NCBI GenBank assembly: GCA_964531695.1
Contig: CAZHEH010000006.1
Coordinates: 1-64,000 of the forward strand
Length of the DNA: 64,000 bases
Source: JAGXKT01 sp964531695
Lineage (GTDB): Bacteria; Planctomycetota; Phycisphaerae; SM23-33
Reading direction: 5' to 3'
The notes beneath the pieces were generated by a model. The model saw nothing but the letters and a program-made list of their open reading frames with translations. It was not told the DNA's origin and ran no database searches. Below, one piece after another: positions 23,325 to 31,739 of the stretch (position 1 is the stretch's first letter; each line of letters begins with the position of its first letter). The translations under genes and the position numbers were made by a program.

Positions 23325-25508
23325 GTGCCGGTGGATCGTCCGACATTCAGCGAATCTTGGCATCGCGTCGCCTCGCTGCGCCCGCGGCTGCGGGCGGGGG
23401 CGCAGGTCCATCGCCAGCACTTCCGGGGGCGGATGTGGCACGTGCTGCAGGACCCGGCCAGCAACGATTACTTCCGGCTGAGCGAGTCGGCCTATCACTT
23501 CGTCGCGCTGCTCGACGGGCGGCGGACCGTCCGCGACGCCTGGCGGATCTGCGAGGACCAACTCGGCGACGCCGCGCCCACGCAGGGCGAGGCGATCCAG
23601 CTCCTCGGTCAGCTCTATACGTCCAACCTGCTGATGGCCGAGCTGGCCCCCGACGCGGAGGGTCTGCTGAAGCGCTACCGCAAGCGGCGCGCCCGCGAGG
23701 TTCAGGGCTACCTGACGAGCTTGCTGTTCGCCCGCATTCCGCTGATCGACCCGGATCGGTTCCTCGAACGCTGGGTCGGCGTGTTCGGGCGAGTGTTCAC
23801 CTGGCCGGGCCTGATCGTATGGCTGGCGCTGCTGGCCACGGCCGGGTACTTCCTGGCCGGGCGGACGGGCGAGCTGGTCGGTCGGACCGATTCGCTGTTC
23901 GCGGCGGCCAACCTGCCGCTGCTGTATGCGGCGCTGGTGGTGACGAAGGTCTGCCACGAGTTCGGCCACGGCTTCGCGGTCAAGCGGTTCGGGCGCGTCA
24001 CGGGCACGAGCGGCGAGGTCCACACCATGGGCGTGATGCTGCTGGTGTTCATGCCGCTGCCGTATGTGGACGCCTCCAGCGCATGGGCCTTCCGCCGCAA
24101 GCGCCATCGTGTCGTCGTCGGCGCCGCGGGTATGCTCGTCGAGCTGGCCATCGCCGCCATCGCCGCGATCGTCTGGGCCCACACCGGCCACAGCGCCTTG
24201 CGCGGCGTGTGCTACAACATCATGTTCATCGCCAGCGTCTCGACGCTGCTGTTTAACGGCAATCCGCTGCTCCGCTACGACGCGTATTACATCCTCTCGG
24301 ACCTGCTGGAGATCCCCAACCTCGCCCCACGCAGCCGGCAATACCTGATGTACCTTGTCCGGCGGTACGTATATGGAGCGAAGCGACTCCAGAACCCCGC
24401 CCACACGGCCGGGGAGCGGGCCTGGTTCGTCTTCTACGGCATTGCCTCGACCGTCTATCGCACATTCATCTTCGCGATGATCCTGCTGTTCGTGACGGAT
24501 CGGCTGCCGAGGCAGTTCGCCCTTGTGGCCGCAGCTTGCGCGGTCCTGGCCGCGTTCATGTGGCTCTGCGTCCCGCTCGGCAAGTTCGCGAAGTACCTGG
24601 CGACGAGCCAGGAACTCGCGCGAACGCGGCCGCGGGCCGTGGCGGTGACCGCACTGGTGATCCTCGCCGTCGTCGCGGCCGTGGGGGCGATTCCAGCGCC
24701 GGACCGCGTGAAGGTCGAGGGCGTCGTTGAGCCGGTCGATCTGACGGAGATCCACGCCCGCGAAGGCGGCTTCGTCGAGGGCTGGGCCGGGGAACCCGGC
24801 CGCGTTCCGGAAGGCGCTGTCCTGGCGGAGTTGCGCGAGGAGCAGTTCGACATCGACCTTGCACGGCTTCAGGGACGACTGGCGGAGCTGAAGCGCAAAC
24901 GTAGCGCGGCGCGAGCGCCCGGCACCGGCGATACGGCCGCTCTACCGGTGATCGAGGACTACATCGTCCAGACTCGCGAGGAGATCGCCCGGCTCCAGCG
25001 GCGGAAGGCCGACCTGCGGGTCACCGCGCCGGGCGACGGCTTGTGGGTTCCCGAGCGGCGAGAGGGCATGGTCGGCCGCTACGCTGAGCCGGGGGAGAAG
25101 CTTGGTCGCTTCATTGACTTGTCGGACGTCCGCGTGCTGGCCGTGGTCGACCAGGCGGACAAGCGCCTGCTGGACGATGCGGGCGACCGCGTGGAGATCC
25201 GCGTCCGCGGCCGTCCCGAGGTCCACACGTACGGGCGGCGGACGAAGACACTGCCGGTCGGCACCCGCAAGCTGCCGTCGGCGGCGCTGGGCTACGCGGC
25301 CGGGGGCACCATCGCGACCGACCCCGAAGACCGAGAGGGCACGCGCGCGGCCGAGCCGGTCTTCCAGGTCCGCGTCCGTCCGGAAGGGCGTGCCGAACTG
25401 CGGCCGGGCCAGCGCGTGGTGCTGCGGTTTGAGACCGGCCGAAAGCCCCTCGCCGTGCAGTGGTGGCATTCCCTGCGGCGGCTCGTGCAGCGACGCTTCA
25501 AGATCTGA
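23325..25508 (+). CDS. PqqD-like / M50 site-2 protease / HlyD fusion membrane protein
   Basis: A 727-residue polytopic membrane protein. The first 115 residues resemble a PqqD-type peptide-binding domain (MWHVLQDPASNDYFRLSESA, then VALLDGRRTVRDAW). An M50-type intramembrane metalloprotease core follows, with HEFGH at 211-215 inside a membrane helix and a second motif NGNPLLRYD at 311-319 whose Asp would be the third zinc ligand. Six or more hydrophobic segments lie between about 160 and 455. From about 460 a HlyD/biotinyl-lipoyl part begins (VEGVVEPVDLTEIHAREGGF, VTAPGDGLWVPERREGMVG). Start is a GTG with GGAGGA upstream. The stop is six bases before the SecA-like gene. It may process or pass substrates; its active site appears complete. 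Confidence 0.85.
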   Translation: MPVDRPTFSESWHRVASLRPRLRAGAQVHRQHFRGRMWHVLQDPASNDYFRLSESAYHFVALLDGRRTVRDAWRICEDQLGDAAPTQGEAIQLLGQLYTSNLLMAELAPDAEGLLKRYRKRRAREVQGYLTSLLFARIPLIDPDRFLERWVGVFGRVFTWPGLIVWLALLATAGYFLAGRTGELVGRTDSLFAAANLPLLYAALVVTKVCHEFGHGFAVKRFGRVTGTSGEVHTMGVMLLVFMPLPYVDASSAWAFRRKRHRVVVGAAGMLVELAIAAIAAIVWAHTGHSALRGVCYNIMFIASVSTLLFNGNPLLRYDAYYILSDLLEIPNLAPRSRQYLMYLVRRYVYGAKRLQNPAHTAGERAWFVFYGIASTVYRTFIFAMILLFVTDRLPRQFALVAAACAVLAAFMWLCVPLGKFAKYLATSQELARTRPRAVAVTALVILAVVAAVGAIPAPDRVKVEGVVEPVDLTEIHAREGGFVEGWAGEPGRVPEGAVLAELREEQFDIDLARLQGRLAELKRKRSAARAPGTGDTAALPVIEDYIVQTREEIARLQRRKADLRVTAPGDGLWVPERREGMVGRYAEPGEKLGRFIDLSDVRVLAVVDQADKRLLDDAGDRVEIRVRGRPEVHTYGRRTKTLPVGTRKLPSAALGYAAGGTIATDPEDREGTRAAEPVFQVRVRPEGRAELRPGQRVVLRFETGRKPLAVQWWHSLRRLVQRRFKI

Positions 25509-25514
25509 GCCGAC

Positions 25515-27503
25515 ATGACCGCGGCATCCAGCACAACCTGGCGCATGCTTGCCCAACGGACGCCCGCGAAGGAACTGCCGCGCGGGCTCGACGCGATCTG
25601 GGACAAGGCCGGCGGCTGGACGCGGCGCTTCGCAAGCCGAACGGGCCGCTTCCTCCATCGCGCCCGGCGCGTGGTGAGTTGGGAGCAGCACTTCGCCGAT
25701 CTGTCCGATGCCCGGTTGCGGGAGGACGCCGGCGAGATGCACGCCCTGTTCCGCCGCGGGCGGGACCGCGCCGACGACTTGGAGCGGGCCTTCGCGCTCG
25801 TCCGCGAGGTCGCCTTCCGCAAAATCGGCGAGCGCCCGTTCCCCGTGCAGGTGGCCGGGGCTCTGGCGCTCGAGGCCGGGTGCGTCGCCGAGATGGCCAC
25901 GGGCGAGGGCAAGACGCTCGCGGCCACGCTGCCGGCGACGGTGGCCGGCTGGCGCGGGCTCGGCTGCCACATCATCACCGTCAGTGACTACCTCGCCCAG
26001 CGCGACGCCGAGTGGATGGGCGCGATCTACGGCTTCTGCGGGCTGCGGACCGCCCACGTCGAACAGGAGATGGACCCCGCCGCCCGACGCGCCGCCTACG
26101 CCGCCGACATCACCTACCTGACCAACAAGGAGGTCACCGCCGACTTCCTGCGGGACCGGCTCGCGCTCGGGCGGCTCCGCACGCTGCCCGAGGCGCTGCT
26201 GGCGCAGATCGACGCCGGGCACGCCGACGGTGCCGACCGGCTCGTGCAGCGCGGCTTGGCCCGTGCCATCGTGGACGAGGCGGACTCCGTGCTCATCGAC
26301 GAGTCGGTCACCCCGCTGATCATCTCCGGCGAGGCCCCCAACCCCGAGCAGGCGGAGGCATTCGGCCAGGCGGCCGAGGTGGCCGACCAACTCACGCCCG
26401 GTCGCGACTACCGCACGGATGACCGCTACCGCGAGGTCAACCTGACCGCCGGCGGCCGGCGCCGGCTCGCCGAGCTGACCCGGGACCTCGGCGGCATCTG
26501 GCGGGGCACCCGCCGGGCCGAGGAGCTTGTTGTGCAGGCCCTCACGGCCGGGAGCTTCTACCGGCGGGACCAGCAGTACGTCGTCCAGGACGAGGAGGTC
26601 GTGATCGTCGATGAGTTCACCGGCCGGCTCATGCCCGACCGCGAGTGGCGCGACGGACTGCACCAGCACGTGCAGGCCAAGGAAGGCCTGGAGGTCCAGT
26701 CGCCCAAGGACACCTACGCCCGCATCAGCTTCCAGCGGTTCTTCCGGATGTACCGCAAGCTCAGCGGGATGACGGGCACGGCCGTGGAGGGTCGTCCGGA
26801 GTTCTGGAGCATCTACCACCTGCCGGTCGTCGTGGTGCCCACGAACCGCTCGTGCGTCCGCCGCCGGGCGCCCGACCGCGTGTTCGCCACCGAGGCGGCC
26901 AAGTGGCGGGCCATCGTCGAGCGGATTCGCGCCATGCATGAACGGGGGCGGCCCGTGCTGGTGGGCACGCGGAGCGTGGGCGCCAGCGAGCGGCTCAGCC
27001 GCCTGCTCGCCGAGCCGGGGCTCGAACACCAGGTCCTAAACGCCGTCCGACACGCCGAGGAGGCCCAGATCATCGCATCCGCCGGCACGCGCGGGCGCAT
27101 TACCGTCGCGACGAACATGGCCGGGCGCGGCACGAACATCCGACTCGGCGCGGGCGTCGAGCAGCTCGGCGGCTTGCACGTGATCGCCTCGGAGCGGCAC
27201 GAGGCGGGGCGGATCGACCGGCAGCTCTACGGCCGCTGCGCGCGCCAGGGCCAGCCGGGAAGTGCCGAGGCCATCGTCTCGCTGGAGGATGAACTCGTCC
27301 GCCGCCACGCCCCGCGGGCCTCGGCCGTGCTGCGGGCCCGGTTCGGCACGACGGATCGGGAAGTGTCCTCCCCCCTGACCCGCCGCGTGTTCGACGCCGC
27401 CCAGCGCCGCGCCCAGCGGCTGGCGCTGCGCCAGAGGAAAGGCGTGCTCCAGACCGACAACTGGCTGGATGAGCACCTCGGCTTCGCCGGCGCCGAGGGC
27501 TGA
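25515..27503 (+). CDS. short SecA-like ATPase (accessory SecA)
   Basis: A 662-residue SecA-family motor, clearly shorter than housekeeping SecA (about 850-950). NBD1 has Walker A GEGKT at 130-134 in MATGEGKT, and Walker B VDEADSVLIDE at 253-263. The preprotein-binding segment follows with DEFTGRLMPDREWRDGLHQ, then GMTGTA, and NBD2 with NMAGRGTNIRLG and YGRCARQGQPGSAEA. Housekeeping SecA has GRGTDI and GRSGRQGDPG, so both signatures differ. The helical wing is reduced and the C-terminal linker with the zinc-binding Cys residues is absent. It ends the five-gene run beginning at 19922. I infer a dedicated export motor for this cluster, not the general SecA. Confidence 0.85.
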   Translation: MTAASSTTWRMLAQRTPAKELPRGLDAIWDKAGGWTRRFASRTGRFLHRARRVVSWEQHFADLSDARLREDAGEMHALFRRGRDRADDLERAFALVREVAFRKIGERPFPVQVAGALALEAGCVAEMATGEGKTLAATLPATVAGWRGLGCHIITVSDYLAQRDAEWMGAIYGFCGLRTAHVEQEMDPAARRAAYAADITYLTNKEVTADFLRDRLALGRLRTLPEALLAQIDAGHADGADRLVQRGLARAIVDEADSVLIDESVTPLIISGEAPNPEQAEAFGQAAEVADQLTPGRDYRTDDRYREVNLTAGGRRRLAELTRDLGGIWRGTRRAEELVVQALTAGSFYRRDQQYVVQDEEVVIVDEFTGRLMPDREWRDGLHQHVQAKEGLEVQSPKDTYARISFQRFFRMYRKLSGMTGTAVEGRPEFWSIYHLPVVVVPTNRSCVRRRAPDRVFATEAAKWRAIVERIRAMHERGRPVLVGTRSVGASERLSRLLAEPGLEHQVLNAVRHAEEAQIIASAGTRGRITVATNMAGRGTNIRLGAGVEQLGGLHVIASERHEAGRIDRQLYGRCARQGQPGSAEAIVSLEDELVRRHAPRASAVLRARFGTTDREVSSPLTRRVFDAAQRRAQRLALRQRKGVLQTDNWLDEHLGFAGAEG

Positions 27504-27506
27504 GGC

Positions 27507-29174
27507 CTACGGACCGGAAGACCCGTCGGACGCCTTCGTCGCCGGCAGCGCGATCTCCACACGCGGCAGATTCAGCAGCGTCCCCGTCTCGCGGGCCAGC
27601 TCGACCAGCGCGACGTTGTAGTCTTGCCGGGCTTGCAGCTCGCGGCGCCGCGCCTCGGCCAGCGTCTCCTGCGCCTGGAGCTTCACCAGGATGAACTCGG
27701 GCGTCAGCACGCCGCGAATCTCCTCCGTGTCCTGGATCGCCTGAAGCTGCACCTCCGCCGAGGCGATGGCCGCCCGCTCCACGCGGATCCGCTCCCGCGC
27801 GACCCGTGCCGCCCGCAGTCGCTCGTTGACCCGCACGGCGAGCTTGTCGGCCGTGTCCTGCAGCCGCGTGATCGCCTGCATCCGTTGCAGGCGTGCGCGG
27901 TCGACCGCGGCCAGCCGCGCGCGGTTGCCCAGCGGATACTCGAACCGGAGCCCGATCGTGTGCCCGACGTAGTCCAAGGTCCCGATCTTCTCGCCCGCCT
28001 CGTGCACGGATGCGCCGAGTCCGTGGATCCGGCTGGATGCCGTCAGGTCCAGCCGGGGCAGTGCCTGGTTCTCCGCCACGTCCAGCCGGATGTCGGCCGC
28101 CGCGATCTGCTCACGGGCCTCGGCGAGCACGGGGCTGTGGTAGAGCGCCTGGAGGAGCTGATCCTGCCGGTCCATCTCGACCGGCTCGGCCGCCATCGCC
28201 GTCGTCGGCTCGATGCGCACGTGCTCCGCTGGCGACAGTTCCGGGTGCGACAGCAGACGGGCCAGCTCGTCCTCCACGTCCGCCACGCGCTTCTCCGCCA
28301 GCAGCAGCGACTCCTGCCGCGCGTGCAGCGCCGCTTCCGTCTGCTTGATCTGAACCGACGTGGCGTCCAGCTCCGCCCGCGCTTGCAGCCGCTCGAGCGT
28401 CGCGCGCGTGCCCGCGACCAATTCCCGCTGAATCGTCACGTCGCCGCGGGCCTGCACCAGGGACCAGTACGCGGCGTACGTCGCCGCGACGGTCTCCTCC
28501 ACCGTCCGCCGGAATGCCGCGAGTTCCTGCCGGTAGGTCACGCGGGCCAGCCGCAGCCGCGCCAGGTTGACTTGCGGCCAGGCGTTCCGCAGCAACGGCT
28601 GGCTCAGCTCGACCGTCCCCGCCTGCTCGTACCTCGGCTGAAGCGTCCGGGTGATCACGTCATCCCGCGTGCGGCTCAGGGCCCAACTGAGCGTCCACTC
28701 CCCGCCCGTCGGCAGCTTCTGCGACAGGCCGCCCTCCGCCAGCACCAAGTCCGACAGCCCCCCGCCCGCGGTACTGTCCGTTCGCTCGTCCCGCTTGTCC
28801 CGGCGGGCCTCGGCAAAGACCAGCAGGTCGAACTCCGCGGCCGCCTCCCGCACGTCCCGACGCGCCACGGCCGGGTTGAACGCCGCCACGCCGATGTCCG
28901 TGCTTCCGACCAGGACATGGACCACCGCCTCCTCCAGCGAAAGCCGCACGCTCTTCATGCCGTGGCCCGAATCCATCGCGATATCGAGCGGCGGCAGCTC
29001 CGTGGTCGCGGCCGGGCGATACGGCGCAAGCCCGCCGTCCTCGCGCGCCTGCGGCATGCGATCGACCATCAGCCGCTGGTAGCGCCCGATGAACCCGTGC
29101 GCCGGCTCGCCGGCGTCGATGCAGCCGGCCAGAAGAAGCGACGGTAACAGGATGATGTACAGCGCGGCCTTCAA
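27507..29174 (-). CDS. TolC-family outer-membrane channel lipoprotein
   Basis: A 555-residue outer-membrane efflux protein. The signal MKAALYIILLPSLLLAGC has a clear lipobox, with Cys18 acylated, as in OprM-type channels. Two repeats of the OEP domain are seen (about 190-330 and 370-545). Typical segments are QPLLRNAWPQVNLARLRLARV, LPRLDLTASSRIHGLG and LAVRVNERLRAARVARERIR. Start is TTG at 29174 with AGGGAG nine bases upstream. It faces the SecA-like gene tail to tail with only three bases between stop codons. It is the natural outer-membrane partner of the three HlyD-type adaptors, although it is transcribed separately. Nested inverted repeats at 29211-29245 may control it. Confidence 0.85.
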   Translation of the reverse strand: MKAALYIILLPSLLLAGCIDAGEPAHGFIGRYQRLMVDRMPQAREDGGLAPYRPAATTELPPLDIAMDSGHGMKSVRLSLEEAVVHVLVGSTDIGVAAFNPAVARRDVREAAAEFDLLVFAEARRDKRDERTDSTAGGGLSDLVLAEGGLSQKLPTGGEWTLSWALSRTRDDVITRTLQPRYEQAGTVELSQPLLRNAWPQVNLARLRLARVTYRQELAAFRRTVEETVAATYAAYWSLVQARGDVTIQRELVAGTRATLERLQARAELDATSVQIKQTEAALHARQESLLLAEKRVADVEDELARLLSHPELSPAEHVRIEPTTAMAAEPVEMDRQDQLLQALYHSPVLAEAREQIAAADIRLDVAENQALPRLDLTASSRIHGLGASVHEAGEKIGTLDYVGHTIGLRFEYPLGNRARLAAVDRARLQRMQAITRLQDTADKLAVRVNERLRAARVARERIRVERAAIASAEVQLQAIQDTEEIRGVLTPEFILVKLQAQETLAEARRRELQARQDYNVALVELARETGTLLNLPRVEIALPATKASDGSSGP

Positions 29175-29210
29175 GATGGCGTACTCCCTGCCCGGACCAC
29201 AGTTGCGCTC

Positions 29211-29245
29211 GATGATCGCCGGGTCAAGACCCTATCGCGATCATC
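29211..29245 (-). promoter_or_regulatory. nested inverted repeats upstream of tolC-like gene
   Basis: Outer arms GATGATCG (29211-29218) and CGATCATC (29238-29245) enclose inner arms GGGTC-aa-GACCC (29221-29232). A minus-strand TTGACC (29222-29227) that could serve as -35 lies within them, but the matching -10 is poor. This looks like an operator overlapping a promoter. Confidence 0.4.
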
Positions 29246-29366
29246 CCCGGAGAACAAGCCCGGCTCCGGCCGCGGGTTGCGTTCGCCTAGCGTGTGCCCA
29301 GCGGGTGTGCGGAGGCATGCCGCATGCCGAAGCCGCGAGGACGAGACAAGCCCGCGGGTAGATACG

Positions 29367-29449
29367 CCCGCCGCGGCGGGTTGACCGCGCGAGGCGATGG
29401 CGGCCTTGCCGGGACCCCTCCCCTTGCGCGTGACTGAGCGAAGCTTCGC
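29367..29449 (-). terminator. palindromes downstream of the nfeD pair
   Basis: A 14-bp palindrome CCCGCCGCGGCGGG (29367-29380) and a 12-bp palindrome GCGAAGCTTCGC (29438-29449) lie within 95 bases after the last stop of the minus-strand NfeD operon. They probably help end that transcript; no U-tract is present. Confidence 0.35.
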
Positions 29450-29458
29450 GGAGCGGCT

Positions 29459-29965
29459 CTACCGAACGGGCCGCACGACGAGATTGCTCCCGCTCAGCCG
29501 CACGATCTTCACTTCCGCGCCGCGTTCGATCATGCCGCTCTCGGCCACGGCGTGGATGCGTTTTCCGTCGACGCGGATCGCCCCGGCCGGGCGGAGCGGG
29601 GTCTCGGTCTTGGCGGTCATGCCGACGTAATCGTCGTACGTCTCGACGTTCGGGTTGCTTGCGCCGCTGGTGTCCTCGGGCTCCTTGTTGAGGAACAGCT
29701 TCCGCCCGGCCGTGGTGCGAGGCAGCACGCGGACCATCACCATGAAGTAGCCCGGCACGGCCAGCACCGATCCGACGATCAGCGCGATGCCGAACGCCTT
29801 GTGGATCGTCCAGCCGAAGTAGACGGCCACCGCCAGCGCCCCCGCCCCGGCTACCGACAGCAGCCCGAACGACGGCGTCAACATCTCCGCCAGGAACAGA
29901 AGCATCGCCAGCAGGATCAGCCCGATGATGATGGCCAGCGTGGACCCCAACGACAGCGCGATCAT
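29459..29965 (-). CDS. NfeD-like membrane protein (short form)
   Basis: A 168-residue inner-membrane protein with about three hydrophobic helices in the first 85 residues (LAIIIGLILLAMLLFLAEML and others). A C-terminal OB-fold NfeD domain follows (about 110-168: VGMTAKTETPLRPAGAIRVDGKRIHAVAE and SGSNLVVRPV). NfeD proteins pair with stomatin or NfeD1-type proteases in membrane quality control. Its ATG overlaps the stop of the upstream NfeD-protease gene by four bases (ATGA), so the two are translationally coupled. No stomatin/SPFH gene is adjacent, which is a common third partner. Confidence 0.8.
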   Translation of the reverse strand: MIALSLGSTLAIIIGLILLAMLLFLAEMLTPSFGLLSVAGAGALAVAVYFGWTIHKAFGIALIVGSVLAVPGYFMVMVRVLPRTTAGRKLFLNKEPEDTSGASNPNVETYDDYVGMTAKTETPLRPAGAIRVDGKRIHAVAESGMIERGAEVKIVRLSGSNLVVRPVR

Positions 29966-31656
29966 GTCTCACTCCGCTCTTGCACCGGCTCGACGAGCAG
30001 CCGGTTGCTGTCTTTGCGCAGTACGCGAACCTTCGCCCCGGCGGGGATCATGTCGCCCTCCGAGCTGGCGTTGAGCAGATCCTCGCCGATGCGGACCTTC
30101 CCGACGGGGCGGCAGGGGCCCTCGACCGTGCCGACGTCGCCGACCTGCACGCGGGACATCGGCGAGCTCTCGTCCACCGGCGGGCCGTCGTACTCCCGCC
30201 CGGGCGGGGCGAGAACCAGCGGCCGGGCGCCGGGAATTCGTGGCAGGTAGCGCGCGCCCACGAACATTGCGACCACCCCGAGGACGAACCCCGCCCCCAG
30301 CGCCAGCACCCCGCGCTCGAACAGCCGCCAGTCGAGGGCCGTATCCGGGATCGGCAGCTCACTCGGTGCGTTCGCCACGACCATGGCCACCAGCCCCACC
30401 ACGCAGCAGATGATGCCCGAGATTCCCGCGATGCCGAAGCCGGGGATCACGAAGATCTCGACGCCGATCAGGACGACGCCGAGGATGAACAGCCCCACCT
30501 CCCACCACGCCGCCAGGCCGATCAGGTATCGGCTGCCGAAGAGGATCGCGAAGCACAGGATCGCCAGCGCACCCGGCACGCCGAAGCCCGGCGCCTGGAA
30601 CTCCATGTACAACAGAAACATGCCGCCCATCAGCAGGATACTCGTGACGACCGGCGAGGTCAGGAACGCCACGAGATCCTCGGACCATGTGTCCTCCAGC
30701 ACGATCAACTCGCCCGCGACGTTGTAGCGGCGCCTGAGTTCCTCGGCCGAGTCGAGAATGTGCTCCGCGAAGCCCAGGCGGACCGCCTCCCTCGCCTTCA
30801 TCGTGACCAATTCGTCCTCGCCGTCGACGGTGGCCAGATACTCCCATTCCCGCTCGGCCTCCCGGGCCTCGTCGCGCTCGCTGTCGATCTTCCGGCCGGG
30901 CGCGCCGGCCACACGATCGCGCCACTGCTCAGCGTTGACCAGCGCCAACCGGACCGTGCCGCGTCGGCGGATGAGCCACACCTCGTGGGTGATGGTGATC
31001 ATCGCTTCGCACAGGGCGACGTTGTAGCCGCCCTGTTCGGCGAGAACGCGAATCTTCGCCCGCATGGCCGATTCGATCTTGCCGCGTTCCTTCTCGGGGA
31101 TCTTCTGCAGGCCCCCCTGCGGGCTGACAAGGATCGGCATGGCGTCGCCGATCGTGGAATCGTTGGACAAGACGATCTCGTCGCAGGCCAGCGAGATGAT
31201 GGCCGCGGCGCTGAAGGCCTCGGGGCGCACCCACGCGACCGTCCGGATGCCCGCCAGGTCCTGCTGGATGATCCGGATGATCTCCTCCATCGCCGCCAGG
31301 GCCCCGCCGGGGCTGTCCATCTCGAAGATCACGAGCTGGGCGTCTCGCCCCTTGCACAGCGATACCTTGCGTCGAATGGCATCCACCAGCGTGCTGGTGA
31401 TGGGCTCCTTGACGGGAATCACGAAGGCCCGCTCGACGCGATCCGGCAGCTCCGGCCGGGGCTCGGGCGGCCGGGGGCGGAACGTGTCTTCCGGGATGAG
31501 CCGCATCCAGAGCTTCTCGCTGGACGAGCCGGTGTCCGCGGCCTCGTCGGCCGGGGGCGTCGCCGGGCTCTCGGGCTCGGCGATGGCGCCGGCGAGGCCC
31601 AAGGCCAGGCAAAGCCCGGCGATCGTCATGCGGACGCGTTTCGGCCCTACTGTCAT
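29962..31656 (-). CDS. NfeD1-type membrane serine protease (ClpP-class, S49-like)
   Basis: A 564-residue membrane protease. A signal peptide (about 1-28) is followed by a ClpP/crotonase-like protease domain (about 75-330) with DSPGGALAAMEEI and the catalytic Ser region EAFSAAAIISLACDEIVLSN, then STIGDA. Four or so membrane helices follow (about 345-490), including FLLYMEFQAPGFGVPGALAI, the usual membrane motif of the family. The C-terminal OB-fold NfeD domain (about 505-560) ends VLRKDSNRLLVEP. A Lys general base is expected but I cannot assign it with confidence. I took the ATG at 31656, which opens the signal peptide and lies 83 bases from the divergent maf start. Overlaps the short nfeD by four bases. 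Confidence 0.85.
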   Translation of the reverse strand: MTVGPKRVRMTIAGLCLALGLAGAIAEPESPATPPADEAADTGSSSEKLWMRLIPEDTFRPRPPEPRPELPDRVERAFVIPVKEPITSTLVDAIRRKVSLCKGRDAQLVIFEMDSPGGALAAMEEIIRIIQQDLAGIRTVAWVRPEAFSAAAIISLACDEIVLSNDSTIGDAMPILVSPQGGLQKIPEKERGKIESAMRAKIRVLAEQGGYNVALCEAMITITHEVWLIRRRGTVRLALVNAEQWRDRVAGAPGRKIDSERDEAREAEREWEYLATVDGEDELVTMKAREAVRLGFAEHILDSAEELRRRYNVAGELIVLEDTWSEDLVAFLTSPVVTSILLMGGMFLLYMEFQAPGFGVPGALAILCFAILFGSRYLIGLAAWWEVGLFILGVVLIGVEIFVIPGFGIAGISGIICCVVGLVAMVVANAPSELPIPDTALDWRLFERGVLALGAGFVLGVVAMFVGARYLPRIPGARPLVLAPPGREYDGPPVDESSPMSRVQVGDVGTVEGPCRPVGKVRIGEDLLNASSEGDMIPAGAKVRVLRKDSNRLLVEPVQERSET

Positions 31657-31739
31657 GTGCGGTGCCCTGTCGTGACTGGGAACGCCCGCTATTGTATCCT
31701 GCGGTGGCGAGGGCCACAACAAGGCCCACGCCCGACCGA

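Noticed and set aside
25515..27503. The SecA-like gene as the housekeeping secA
   Set aside because: It is too short, lacks the zinc-binding tail, has altered NBD2 signatures and sits in an adaptor operon.
27624..29147. A 507-codon open frame antisense to the tolC-like gene
   Set aside because: Composition is Arg/Leu/Pro-rich without any family signature. The minus-strand frame has a clear lipoprotein signal and TolC repeats.
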